From JBGCEZ01 sp045106735 (GTDB taxonomy: Bacteria; Planctomycetota; Phycisphaerae; Phycisphaerales; SM1A02): a stretch of 64,000 nucleotides of DNA. This document shows positions 54,472-63,160 of the stretch, in pieces. Each line of letters opens with the position of its first letter. Positions within the stretch are counted from its first letter, which is position 1. The stretch is taken from NCBI GenBank assembly GCA_045106735.1, contig JBGCEZ010000012.1:134564-198563 (forward strand), written 5' to 3'. The notes below the pieces were generated by a model that was not told where the DNA came from, did no database searches, and worked only from the letters and a program-made list of their open reading frames with translations. Made by a program: the position numbers and the translations under genes.

Positions 54472-55563
54472 TCATCCGAAGACGCTCTTCTCGGCGGACC
54501 GCAGGGCCAACGCCTTTCGGTGGCCGTTGGCCACCGGCAGCGCCGCGAGTTCTTCGGCGTCCACCCATCGGCCGCTTCGCCGGCGCGTCCGCGCCGTCCA
54601 CACGTCAAAGTGCACATCGCGGTGCGTCGTCCGGTGCAGGAATCCCCCGCGGTGTTCCGGACCGGTGAACGTCCCGTCGAGCTCGGCCGCGATGCTCTCC
54701 CATGTCAGCCGGTCCGCCGCTTCCACCGTCGGCATCTGCCACATGCGGGCCCAGAGGCCGGACTCGCCGCGCTGTTCCACCAGCGTACGCCCGCCACGCT
54801 CCGCGATGACGACGTGCAAGTGGACCTCGGTCCGCGCGGCCGGTTTGGCCGGCGGCGGGACCTCGGCGGCCAGGCCGGCGGCGTAGGCCCGGCATTCGCT
54901 GGCCACCGGGCACGCTCCGCAGCGCGGCGCGGCCGGCGTGCAGACGGTGGCCCCGAGTTCCATGAGCGATTCGTTGAAGACGGCGGGGTCGGACGCGGCC
55001 TCCACCAGTTCGCCCGCTCGCTTCCAGGCTCGCCGTTCGACGGCCCGATCCTGCGGCGGCCGAGCATCCAAGTCGAGCCGGGCGATGACGCGGCGCACGT
55101 TGCCGTCCACGATCGGACTGCGGCGACCAAAGACGATCGACGCGACGGCGCCAGCGGTGTAGCGGCCGACGCCCGGCAACGTCTCGAGCGCATCGGCGTC
55201 TGAGGGAACGTCGCCGGCGTGCTCGTCGACGATGACCTGCGCCGCGCGATGCAGCATGCGGGCGCGCCGGTAGTAGCCCAGCCCTTGCCAGTGGCTGAGG
55301 ACGGCTTCTTCGTCGGCGGCGGCGAGGGCGGCCGGCGTGGGGAAGCTCGCCATGAACCGTTCGAAGGCGGGGACGACGCGGGCGACCTGCGTCTGCTGCA
55401 GCATCGCCTCGGACACCAGGCCGGTCCATCCGGTGCGCGGGCCACGCCACGGCAGGTCACGGGCGGCGGACGGGAACCACGTCTCAAGTCCGGTGGTGAT
55501 CGCGGCGTCGCGGCCGGGCGTGGAATCGCCCGGCGTCAGCGGGTCGGCGACAGGTTCCCTCAC
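54472..55563 (-). CDS. mutY: Adenine DNA glycosylase
   Basis: 363 aa from GTG 55563, whose start overlaps the stop of the upstream Nfu-N gene as GTGA; a longer upstream frame is a shadow. Removes adenine mispaired with 8-oxoguanine. The catalytic glutamate lies in SEAMLQQTQV, the helix-hairpin-helix in LPGVGRYTAGAVAS, the catalytic aspartate in DGNVRRVIAR, and the 4Fe-4S ligands follow the exact C-x6-C-x2-C-x5-C spacing (CTPAAPRCGACPVASEC). The C-terminal 110 residues are the NUDIX-like recognition domain. The length is normal. Confidence 0.96.
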   Translation of the reverse strand: MREPVADPLTPGDSTPGRDAAITTGLETWFPSAARDLPWRGPRTGWTGLVSEAMLQQTQVARVVPAFERFMASFPTPAALAAADEEAVLSHWQGLGYYRRARMLHRAAQVIVDEHAGDVPSDADALETLPGVGRYTAGAVASIVFGRRSPIVDGNVRRVIARLDLDARPPQDRAVERRAWKRAGELVEAASDPAVFNESLMELGATVCTPAAPRCGACPVASECRAYAAGLAAEVPPPAKPAARTEVHLHVVIAERGGRTLVEQRGESGLWARMWQMPTVEAADRLTWESIAAELDGTFTGPEHRGGFLHRTTHRDVHFDVWTARTRRRSGRWVDAEELAALPVANGHRKALALRSAEKSVFG

Positions 55564-55886
55564 GGGCCGGCCCCGGTTGGCGGCGCGGCGTCCGGTGATG
55601 ACTCGGTGGCGGCGTCGCCCAGGGACGCATCGGCAAGCACCGCCTTGACCGCGGTCTTGACCTTGGGCCAGCGGGCCGAGGGCGGCTTGTTGACGGTCAG
55701 CCAATTGCCAAGCAGCAGGACGCAGGTCACGCCGGCGCGGTCGAAGAGCGCCGCGACCACGGGATGGGCGGCGGCGGACGCCGCGTCGCGGAAGCTCTGC
55801 GGCCCGTCACTGATCGGGGCGTCGAGCCAGCACTTCATGGCGTTGGGGTTCGGCGTGTCCTCGAACTCGGTGACGGTCCAGGGCAT
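55560..55886 (-). CDS. Stand-alone Nfu/NifU N-terminal domain protein
   Basis: 108 aa from ATG 55886; the longer frame upstream is not supported. The sequence TEFEDTPNPNAMKCWLD, followed by HPVVAALFDRAGVTCVLLLGNWLTVNK and a W-x-x-VK helix, fits the Nfu_N family. The usual C-terminal NifU-like domain with its CxxC cluster ligands is absent, so it cannot hold a cluster in the normal way. It is coupled by GTGA to mutY, an iron-sulfur enzyme, which suggests a role in cluster delivery or a shared regulon (inference). Confidence 0.85.
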   Translation of the reverse strand: MPWTVTEFEDTPNPNAMKCWLDAPISDGPQSFRDAASAAAHPVVAALFDRAGVTCVLLLGNWLTVNKPPSARWPKVKTAVKAVLADASLGDAATESSPDAAPPTGAGP

Positions 55887-56445
55887 GGGCAGCGTCCGGG
55901 GCGACGGCGGACCCCCACGCGGGGTCCGGAAACCCGACACGGTACCGCCGGCGGCGGGCGAGGCTGGGGGCGTGCCGGCGAGGCGGACGTAGGGGCGGCG
56001 GGCGGGCGACCGGCGAGGCGGGCGGCAGGTTCTCAGCGAGCTCGCGGGCGGCGGGGTCACTGGGCCTCCACCGTGGACCCACCGCCGCATCCGAACGGGC
56101 GGACGGCCGAATCCCCGGTCCGAGAGGTCGGCGGCCTGAGGCCATCTGCCGCCGGATCGCGAGGCAACGGCCACGGGCTGGCTGAGTCACGGACCGGGTC
56201 TGGCCTGGGTCTGGCCCGGAGGTTCGAATCAACCTCGCCCCCCGACCGCGGCCACCGCTCCAGATTCGGCCTTTCGACGGCCGCAAGTCCCTGCCAAACC
56301 ACGCGATCCGAAAGTCCTGCGATGGAGCCGGGTGATCGACTTGCCAGCCGCGGGAGAGGTGCTATTCTTTTCGTCTCCGCTTCGCCCCGACCACTGCCTC
56401 GGCATGGCCCGGACGGACCGGACGCTTCCCTCGGGGAGCGACATC
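55887..56445. other. 559-bp region upstream of the tRNA
   Basis: No gene is supported; open frames here lack ribosome sites and conserved motifs. Bases about 55980-56035 are rich in GGCGGGCG-type repeats. The tRNA promoter lies near the right end at 56341-56368. Confidence 0.5.
56341..56368 (+). promoter_or_regulatory. Sigma-70-type promoter of tRNA-Gly
   Basis: TTGCCA at 56341-56346 (five of six matches to the -35), a 16-bp spacer, and TATTCT at 56363-56368 with an extended TGC just before it. Transcription would begin near 56375, about 70 nt before the tRNA. This is the clearest promoter in the window. Confidence 0.6.
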
Positions 56446-56517
56446 GCGGGTGTAGCTCAGTGGTAGAGCGTCACGTTGCCAACGTGAATGTCGGGCGTTC
56501 GAATCGCCTCACCCGCT
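56446..56517 (+). tRNA. tRNA-Gly (anticodon GCC)
   Basis: 72 nt. The acceptor stem GCGGGTG (56446-56452) pairs with CACCCGC (56510-56516). The D arm is GCTC...GAGC, and the anticodon arm TCACG/CGTGA holds loop TTGCCAA, giving anticodon GCC. The T arm GGGCG/CGCCT has loop TTCGAAT with one G-T pair. The CCA end is not encoded. A promoter and terminator flank it closely. Confidence 0.97.
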
Positions 56518-56523
56518 TTCAGG

Positions 56524-56564
56524 AATCGGCTCGAAGCTTCGGCTTCGGGCCGATTTTCGTTTTT
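56524..56564 (+). terminator. Intrinsic terminator of tRNA-Gly
   Basis: A 14-bp stem (56524-56537 with 56542-56555, one T-G pair) with a TTCG tetraloop is followed by TTCGTTTTT. It begins 7 nt after the tRNA. Confidence 0.9.
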
Positions 56565-56657
56565 GGGTCCGCCGGGACGCGACGAGCTGCCGGCGGCTCG
56601 CCACCGCCGCGCGCCCGACGCCACCGCGCGCCCGTCATCGTCGCGATCGCCGGCCGC

Positions 56658-59291
56658 TTACTCGCCCACCATCGCCTCAAGCGACGCGATCAGCGCCGCG
56701 GCCTGAGCGTGCCGGGCGTTGTCCGGCGGGAGATGCTCGCGGGCAATCGCCGCCGTCGCGCGTGCGCGGGCCAGACCGTCGGCCACGCGGTCCGCGTCCC
56801 GCAGCATCATGGAGTGATCCATCCGCGCGTCGATCCACTCCTGGTGCCAGCCAAGCTCGGCGGCATCAACCCGCCCCTCGTAGTCGGCGCCGGCCGCAAG
56901 CCCTTCATCGATGACGCCGCCGAAGAACGTCTGCAGCACGTGGGAGCGCATCGCGCGCACCGTCCGGAAGTCCGTCAACCCGCGGCTGGCGGCGAACACC
57001 TCGAACGCTTCGAGGTACGCGGCCGCGGCCTCCGCCCGCCGGCCACCGTAGGCGTGCGTGGTGCCGAGCGTGTTCAGGATGAAGGCGAGACTTGGATGGT
57101 CGTCCGGCAACGTCGTCCGGGCGATCTCCGCGCTCCGGGACGCCGCATCGGACGCTTCGTCGTACTTCTTGAGGTACAGGAGGCAGTCGGCGAGGTTGTT
57201 CCAACCGGATGCCAGCCGCACCGTCAATGCACCGTCGCGGGCTTCGATCGATGCGAGCATCCGCCGCATCACCGGCTCGGCCTCGGCGAACTCGCGCGTG
57301 GCGATCAACGACCCGCCAAGGGCCTGGAGTGCCTGGGTCATCAGCGGATCACCGAGTTCACGCCCGTCGATGACGCGTTCAAGAATGGGACGCGCTTCGT
57401 CGTGCCGGTGCTGCACTTGGAGCGCATCGGCCAACACGATCGATGCCTGCAGCGTCTCCCGCGCGTCCGCCCCCACGGTGCGGGACAGGCCGTTCATGGC
57501 TTCCCGGGCGATCGTTTCCGCGTCCGCCCACCGCCCCTGACTCCCAAGCGCCTCGGCCAATGTCCCCTTGGTTTGCAGGGCGAGGGTGGCGCCGGGCCCG
57601 AGTCCTTCGGCCAGCAACTCGGTGGACCGCTCGAGGGCGGCGATCGACGCCGGATAGTCGCCGAGGGCCAGCAACATCACGCCGGTCTCCCGGTGCAAAC
57701 GGCCGGCAATTTCCGGGTCATCGCCGAACCGCCCGTCGACGCGCCCGTCGGCCTGTCGCAGGACTTCGACGAACGGCGTCTCGATGCCCAGGTCGATCGT
57801 GCTCTCCGCAGGAAGCAGGTCCTCGAAAAGGAAATCGCGGTAGGCATTGGACCGTTCGAGTTCGCGCTCGGCTTGGGCCTGCGCTTCGGTCGCCACCTGG
57901 CGCGCCGCAGCTTCCTCGCGCTGCGCCGCTTCGGCGGCGGTTCGGGCATCGTCGGCCCGTTGCCGAGCGGTCACGGCATCGGCCCGCGCCGCGTCCGTCC
58001 GCACCAGGAGCACGCCCAGCGAGATGGTGCTCGCCACCAGCACGCCGACGACGGCCGCGGTGGCGGCGACCAGCGTGCGGTGCCGGCGCACGAACTTGCG
58101 GGTGCGGTACGCGGCCGAAGGCGGACGGGCGGCAATCGGCTGATCGCTCAGGTGCCGTTCGATGTCCTCGCGGAGTTCGTCGGCCGATGCGTACCGACGG
58201 GCGACGTCGGACTCCATCGCCTTGGCCACGATCGTGGCGACGTCGCCCCGGAATTTCGTGTCAACGGTGGCCAGGGATGGCGCCACGGTCTCCGTCAGCC
58301 GGCGCGCGGCCTCCGGGACCGCGAGCCCGCTCACGTCCACCGGGAGCCGCCCGGTCAGCAGCTCATAGAGCAGGACGCCGAGGGCGTACACATCGCTCGC
58401 CGCGCCGGCTTCGGCCGAACCATTGAGCTGCTCCGGCGCCATGTAGCCGAGCGTGCCGATGACGCCGCCCGGCGCGGTCAGCAGCGTCCCGCCATGCGTG
58501 GCTCCGGTGAGCTGGGCCACCCCGAAGTCGAGCACGCGGGGGCGGGGCCTCGCGGCGGTCCGTCCGTCGCGGGTGCGACCGGCTCGGGTTGCCGCCGAAG
58601 CCCCCGGACGAACGCCGGTGCCGGATTCGGTCCGCGTCCGCGCCGCGGCGTCCTCCACCAGAATGTTCGCCGGTTTCAGGTCGCGGTGCACCACGCCGAC
58701 CGCGTGCGCCGCGGCGATCGATTCACAGACATCGGCCACCAGTTGCAAACGGGTTCGCGTGTCCGGCCGATGCGTCGCCGCCCACGTGTCGATCGGCAAG
58801 CCGCGGACCAGCTCCATCGCGATGAACGGCTCTTCGCCGCCGCGGGTCTTCACCATGCCAGTTTCGTAGATGCGGGCGACGCCGGGATGTTCGAGGCGCC
58901 CGAGGGCCTCGGCTTCCCGTTGGAATCGCCGCACCACGGCTTCGCCGAGCCCCGGTGAGCGGAGCAGCTTGATGGCCACCGCCCGGCGCGGCGCCAGTTG
59001 TTCGGCCGCATAGACCGCGCCCATGCCGCCGGTGCCGAGCAAGCCGGTGATGCGGTAGCCCGGGATCTCCAAGCCGGCGACGCCGGCGTCCACCGCGGCC
59101 GCTTGCACCGCCGCTTCATCGAGCGGAGCAAGTCCATCGTCGCCGGAAGCGTCGTCCTGCAGCAGCGCCGCGAGTTCGTCGCGCAGCGTCACGTCGCCGA
59201 TCCCGGCCAATGCCGCTGCACGTTCGGCGGCCGGACGATCGGCCAGATCGTGGTGTAAGGCCCGGAGCCGGGCGTACCGCTCAGCGTCCAT
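56658..59291 (-). CDS. Ser/Thr protein kinase with membrane helix and C-terminal TPR-like repeats
   Basis: 877 aa from ATG 59291, chosen for GAGGA 8 nt upstream; ATG 59315 is in frame. Kinase motifs: GTGGMGAV (86-93), VAIK (K108), HRDLKPAN (202-209), DFG (255-257) and MAPEQ (284-288). An insertion of about 38 Arg/Thr/Ala-rich residues (212-250) splits the catalytic loop from DFG, which is unusual. A membrane helix (about 415-440) is followed by an Ala/Glu-rich coiled coil and then helical repeats to the end, of the TPR type common in planctomycete kinases. The start overlaps the end of the sigma-factor gene by 11 bp, so kinase and sigma are one unit. The kinase may regulate the sigma factor (inference). 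Confidence 0.93.
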   Translation of the reverse strand: MDAERYARLRALHHDLADRPAAERAAALAGIGDVTLRDELAALLQDDASGDDGLAPLDEAAVQAAAVDAGVAGLEIPGYRITGLLGTGGMGAVYAAEQLAPRRAVAIKLLRSPGLGEAVVRRFQREAEALGRLEHPGVARIYETGMVKTRGGEEPFIAMELVRGLPIDTWAATHRPDTRTRLQLVADVCESIAAAHAVGVVHRDLKPANILVEDAAARTRTESGTGVRPGASAATRAGRTRDGRTAARPRPRVLDFGVAQLTGATHGGTLLTAPGGVIGTLGYMAPEQLNGSAEAGAASDVYALGVLLYELLTGRLPVDVSGLAVPEAARRLTETVAPSLATVDTKFRGDVATIVAKAMESDVARRYASADELREDIERHLSDQPIAARPPSAAYRTRKFVRRHRTLVAATAAVVGVLVASTISLGVLLVRTDAARADAVTARQRADDARTAAEAAQREEAAARQVATEAQAQAERELERSNAYRDFLFEDLLPAESTIDLGIETPFVEVLRQADGRVDGRFGDDPEIAGRLHRETGVMLLALGDYPASIAALERSTELLAEGLGPGATLALQTKGTLAEALGSQGRWADAETIAREAMNGLSRTVGADARETLQASIVLADALQVQHRHDEARPILERVIDGRELGDPLMTQALQALGGSLIATREFAEAEPVMRRMLASIEARDGALTVRLASGWNNLADCLLYLKKYDEASDAASRSAEIARTTLPDDHPSLAFILNTLGTTHAYGGRRAEAAAAYLEAFEVFAASRGLTDFRTVRAMRSHVLQTFFGGVIDEGLAAGADYEGRVDAAELGWHQEWIDARMDHSMMLRDADRVADGLARARATAAIAREHLPPDNARHAQAAALIASLEAMVGE

Positions 59292-59925
59292 CGGCAGCGT
59301 CCTCGGCTCGTTCATTGGCTTCGTCATCGCCCTCATCCGTGGCCAGCCGCAGTCGCAGCCACGAGCGAGCCATCCGCCAGTCGAGCTGCACGGTGCGCGG
59401 CGAGACGTCGAGGTAGGCCGCGATCTCGTCCACGCCCATGCCGCCGAAGTATCGAAGCTCGACGACCTGGGCCTGCCGCGGGTCGAGGGCCTCGAGCGCC
59501 CGCAGGGCTTCCTCCAGTTCCAGGACGTCGAGCCGGGCCGGACCGCCGACGTCGGCGACGGACGTGTCAATGGTGACGCGCTGGCGTCCCCCGCCGCGAC
59601 GGGCCGCCTGCCGGTGCTCGGCGTGGTTGATCAGAATCTGCCGCATGGCCCGGGCGGCGGTGGCCACGAAGTGTCCACGACTCTTGAAGCGAGCCGGGGC
59701 GATCCCCTCCTTTGGCCTCGTGGTTCCCGTGGGAGCGGGCTCGCCGAGCTGGCCGGTCTGGCCCTCTCCCGCCCGGTCGAGCTTCATCCACGCTTCGTGG
59801 ACGACGGCCGTCGGCTGGAGCGTGGCCGCCCCTGGCCCCCCGGGACCTCGGCCACGCATCAGCGACCCCGCGATGCCGCGGAGCAAATCGTAAACCTCGT
59901 GATCAAGGGGCGTCGTGGCGTCCAT
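59281..59925 (-). CDS. ECF-type RNA polymerase sigma factor (planctomycete TIGR02999-like group)
   Basis: 214 aa from ATG 59925. Region 2 holds LQPTAVVHEAWMKLD and HFVATAARAMRQILINHAEHRQAARRGGG, and region 4 holds QVVELRYFGGMGVDEIAAYLDVSPRTVQLDWRMARSWLRLRL. These are the hallmarks of the sigma group usually found beside Ser/Thr kinases with TPR repeats in planctomycetes. No classical anti-sigma gene is adjacent; the downstream kinase probably takes that place. Its promoter targets cannot be told from this window. Confidence 0.92.
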   Translation of the reverse strand: MDATTPLDHEVYDLLRGIAGSLMRGRGPGGPGAATLQPTAVVHEAWMKLDRAGEGQTGQLGEPAPTGTTRPKEGIAPARFKSRGHFVATAARAMRQILINHAEHRQAARRGGGRQRVTIDTSVADVGGPARLDVLELEEALRALEALDPRQAQVVELRYFGGMGVDEIAAYLDVSPRTVQLDWRMARSWLRLRLATDEGDDEANERAEDAADGR

Positions 59926-60051
59926 GGGCTCAGTATGGCCGGCGAAACAAGAAATTCGAACTCGGCTTGCGCGACTCCTTCGCAATTCCGGTGGTTCAGG
60001 ACAGAGGCGGAGCGCCGCCCGTCCGAGTACCCCGAATCCTGGAGGATCCCG

Positions 60052-61689
60052 ATGATTTCCCACCGCTCCGTGCTTGCCGCGCCGGCTCTTGTCGCCGCCA
60101 TCGCCGCCGGCCCGTCCGCCCTTGGCCAATTTGAAGGCCCGTACGCTCTGTCAGAATGGACAAATGGGGGCGTCTCGGGGGGCACCACGACCATCGAAGA
60201 AGGGGCGTGCACGGTTCTCGAATACTCGTACGACGTCGACCTTGGCAACCCAGGAGACGGCGTGCCCTTCGGGACCCAGGCGGTCTTCTCCGGCACGATC
60301 GACCGGTCCGGCGTCTTGACGTTCGATTGCGAGCTCGCCGGCTTCCACGCGTTCGCGGGCGCATTCGCCGGCGTTGAGGTCGATCTCGAGCTGGACGGCG
60401 TGACGACCACGTTCCTCGTGATCCCGCAGCAGCCAGTGTCCTCCAACTTCACGCTCGACGCCGCGGCATCGATCCCCGTTGAAGCGGGCATGATGGTCAC
60501 CGTTCGAGTGATCGCCGACAACAACGACTCGAACTCCGTGGCCAACGGCACATTGACCCTGAGCAATTGGAAAGTCAGCGCCGACGACTTTGTCGGTCCG
60601 TACGATCCCGGCAACTGGATGAGCCCGCAGCCGTTCAACGGGTTCACGACGATCGACCCCCCGCCGGGCGAGTCAAACTTTCTGGCGTGGAACTACGACA
60701 TCAACGAAGGCAATCCTGGTTCCGGCGTGCTTTTCCAATCCATGGAGTTGACCACGACGGCGGCGGCGGCGGACGAGACGATCACGTTCGACTGGACGTA
60801 CGACGGATTCCACTCGTTCTTTTTTGCATCTGCCGGCTTGCAGGCGATCGCGCACCAGCCGGATGGCCAGCCGCCGGTCATCGTCGAACTCGTTCCGTTC
60901 GTCACGACGAACGGAGCGTTCAGTTTCGCCGGGACCGCCTCGATCGATGTGCGGGCGGGCCAGTCTTGGGGATTGATCGCCTCCGGCGAGAACGCTGATT
61001 CGAACAGCATCCTGGTCGGCGACGTCGTGCTTACCAACCTCACAGCGACCCAGCGGGACTTCAGTGGTGGCTTCGCTCCCGAGAACCTGAATGACCAGGG
61101 CATCGCGGACGGAACGACCGAGATCAACTGCAACGACGGTCTCGATCTGTGCTACGAGGTACCGGCCCAGTCCGGCGGCATCGCCCCGGTGACGGCCAGC
61201 TGGTCGGTGCCCGTCGCCGCCGAAGGCGGCTTCTCCTTCCAGTGGGAGTTGATCGGTGATCACGGCACGGTGGGCGCGGACGTCTCGGTGGAACTCGCGT
61301 TCATCAATCCGGTGGGCGGCGAGTTCATTGTCTCGCTTCAGCCGTCGACCGGTACCGCCGGCGTCTTCACCGTCGATGGCGAACTGTTCGAAGAACTCGG
61401 CTTCTCCGGTGAACAGTTCGAGATCCGCGTCTCCGGCAGCAACGACGAAGACACCATCGGCCTCTCCGGCTGCCTGCGGCTGAGTCACTTCTCGGGTCCG
61501 GTTCCGCCGCCCCCGGCCTGCCCGGCCGACCTCGACATGTCGAACGCGGTGGACTTCGCCGACATTCTGAGTGTGCTCTCGGCCTTCGGTGACTGCTCCG
61601 GCGATTGCCCGGCCGACTTCGACAACAGTGGCGCCGTCGACTTCAGCGACCTGCTGACCGTCCTGTCGGCCTTCGGTCCCTGCCCGTAA
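60052..61689 (+). CDS. Secreted three-repeat protein with GC-type dockerin
   Basis: 545 aa from ATG 60052, with GGAGGA 5 nt upstream. A signal peptide of about 25 residues ends near SALGQ. Three repeats of about 150-160 residues follow (about 27-178, 181-334, 338-487). Each begins with F-x-G-x-[YF] and contains a buried DWTYDGFHSFFF-type or equivalent strand pair, which looks like a beta-sandwich. Residues 492-545 are two dockerin-like calcium loops bounded by CPAD...GDC and CPAD...GPC, the GC-type dockerin typical of Phycisphaerae. The dockerin implies attachment to a surface partner. The repeat domain is not recognised. It is divergent from the sigma/kinase unit. Confidence 0.9.
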   Translation: MISHRSVLAAPALVAAIAAGPSALGQFEGPYALSEWTNGGVSGGTTTIEEGACTVLEYSYDVDLGNPGDGVPFGTQAVFSGTIDRSGVLTFDCELAGFHAFAGAFAGVEVDLELDGVTTTFLVIPQQPVSSNFTLDAAASIPVEAGMMVTVRVIADNNDSNSVANGTLTLSNWKVSADDFVGPYDPGNWMSPQPFNGFTTIDPPPGESNFLAWNYDINEGNPGSGVLFQSMELTTTAAAADETITFDWTYDGFHSFFFASAGLQAIAHQPDGQPPVIVELVPFVTTNGAFSFAGTASIDVRAGQSWGLIASGENADSNSILVGDVVLTNLTATQRDFSGGFAPENLNDQGIADGTTEINCNDGLDLCYEVPAQSGGIAPVTASWSVPVAAEGGFSFQWELIGDHGTVGADVSVELAFINPVGGEFIVSLQPSTGTAGVFTVDGELFEELGFSGEQFEIRVSGSNDEDTIGLSGCLRLSHFSGPVPPPPACPADLDMSNAVDFADILSVLSAFGDCSGDCPADFDNSGAVDFSDLLTVLSAFGPCP

Positions 61690-61943
61690 GTCGCACGCCG
61701 GACCCGACTCGGGGGTTCCCGCCCCGAGGCCGTACCCGATGCAACCCACCATCGGGATCCGCCCCGGCGACGCGCATGCGTGCACCGTCGCCGGGGCGTC
61801 CTCGGCCTTGGAGCTGGACCGCCACTCTTCAACCGTGCGACGCCGCACGGACCACGCCGCCCCGCATCGCCGACTCCCAGGCGGCGCGGGGCGGTTGTCG
61901 TGGCTCGCCCGCGCGATCGCGATCGGCTCGCTACGCTCCGGCG

Positions 61944-62504
61944 GTGGACCACCGGGACGACCACGAACTGGTAGCGGCAGCGAACGCGGGTGATCGCGGC
62001 GCGTTCGATGCGCTCTACGCCCGCCACCGTGATTGGACACTCGGGCTCGCCGGGCGCCATACCGGCGACGAAGAACTTGCCCTGGACGTGATGCAGGATG
62101 CGTGGCTCTGGCTGCTGCGCAAGTTTCCTGGCTTCGAGCTGCGGGCCCACGTGAAGTCCGTCCTGTATCCGGTGGTGGTGCATCTGGCCCGCGACGCACG
62201 CGCCCGCCGGCGGACGCGGCGGGCGATGCGACTGGACGCCGCGGCGGCAGCGGAACCGGCGGCGGCGACGCCTGAGCGGACCGGCGACGACGCAGCCCGA
62301 ACCGCGAACGCCCTGGCCGCGGCCATCGACCGCCTCCCGCCGGAGACGCGAGACGCACTGATCCTGCGGTACGTGGACGAGCTGAGCCTGGCCGATATCT
62401 CGGTCGCCCTGCAGATCCCCGTCGGGACCGTCAAATCGCGGCTGCACAACGGCTTGCGACGCCTTCGGGAGAATTCCGGCCTCCAATCGTCGGAATTGCC
62501 GTGA
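61944..62504 (+). CDS. ECF RNA polymerase sigma factor
   Basis: 186 aa from GTG 61944; the frame upstream lacks any sigma homology. Region 2 has AFDALYARHRDWTLGLAGRHTGDEELALDVMQDAWLWLLRK, and region 4 has AIDRLPPETRDALILRYVDELSLADISVALQIPVGTVKSRLHNGLRRLRE. It heads a tight operon: the next gene starts GTG at its stop codon (GTGA). No clear ribosome site was found for the GTG. The downstream membrane protein may act as its anti-sigma factor (inference). Confidence 0.9.
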   Translation: MDHRDDHELVAAANAGDRGAFDALYARHRDWTLGLAGRHTGDEELALDVMQDAWLWLLRKFPGFELRAHVKSVLYPVVVHLARDARARRRTRRAMRLDAAAAAEPAAATPERTGDDAARTANALAAAIDRLPPETRDALILRYVDELSLADISVALQIPVGTVKSRLHNGLRRLRENSGLQSSELP

Positions 62505-63160
62505 ACCCGAGGGCCGGCCGTGCCCTGCCGATGGTGATGCCCCACGATTCAGCCGACCAACTGAGTTCGATCGATCCGAGTTCGGTCGAACCAAGCCCGA
62601 TCGATCCGCCGCTGGCGATCGGGGCGGAGCTGCGCCGAGGATTGGCGACGGCGGCCGATCCGGGCCGGGCAAGCGGCGCGGATCCGGATGCGGAAGCCCT
62701 GGCCCGCACCGACGCGGCCGTCATGGATACGGCGGAGGCCCACTTCCGGGCGGCCTTCGGTGGTTCGGGGACCGGGGCGCCAGCGGCGGCGGCTCCGGGC
62801 GTGCTCGCGCGGATTCGCCCGTGGACGGGACTCGGCGTGGCCGCGGCATTGCTCCTGGCGCTCTTGCCCGGCGTGCTTTCCGGGAGTCCGGGCGAGCGTT
62901 CGGCTGACCGAGTCGAACACGAAGCGCGAGCAGATCGCGTGGAACCGGAACGCAACGCCGCCGTTCAACTCGCCCACGATCTGGACAACGATGGGCGGAT
63001 CACGCTGGTCGATGCGTTCGTCCTGGCCCGCTCGATCGAGTCCGCTGACCAAGAGACGGCTGCTCTGTACGCCCACGTCGATCTCGATGGCGACGGGTTC
63101 GCGAGCGTGCGCGACGCCGAACGGCTCGCCGACCTTGTGGTCCGGGGCGCGGTCCAATGA
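62501..63160 (+). CDS. Single-pass membrane protein with two dockerin-type calcium loops
   Basis: 219 aa, GTG start overlapping the sigma stop. Residues 1-106 are polar and probably cytoplasmic; 108-127 is the only membrane helix; beyond it are two EF-hand-like dockerin loops, DLDNDGRITLVD (160-171) and DLDGDGFASVRD (194-205). The layout (ECF sigma, then a protein with a cytoplasmic N-terminus and one helix) suggests a membrane anti-sigma factor whose outer part is a dockerin. No classical zinc anti-sigma motif is present, so that role is inference. Confidence 0.8.
   Translation: MNPRAGRALPMVMPHDSADQLSSIDPSSVEPSPIDPPLAIGAELRRGLATAADPGRASGADPDAEALARTDAAVMDTAEAHFRAAFGGSGTGAPAAAAPGVLARIRPWTGLGVAAALLLALLPGVLSGSPGERSADRVEHEARADRVEPERNAAVQLAHDLDNDGRITLVDAFVLARSIESADQETAALYAHVDLDGDGFASVRDAERLADLVVRGAVQ

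Noticed and set aside
55887..56174. N-terminal extension of the Nfu_N protein
   Set aside because: The extra 96 residues are Arg/Pro-rich with no homology; the Nfu_N fold begins directly after the ATG at 55886.
61701..61730. Stem-loop CTCGGGG...CCCCGAG after the dockerin gene as a terminator
   Set aside because: A 7-bp stem exists but no T-tract follows, so it is not called an intrinsic terminator.
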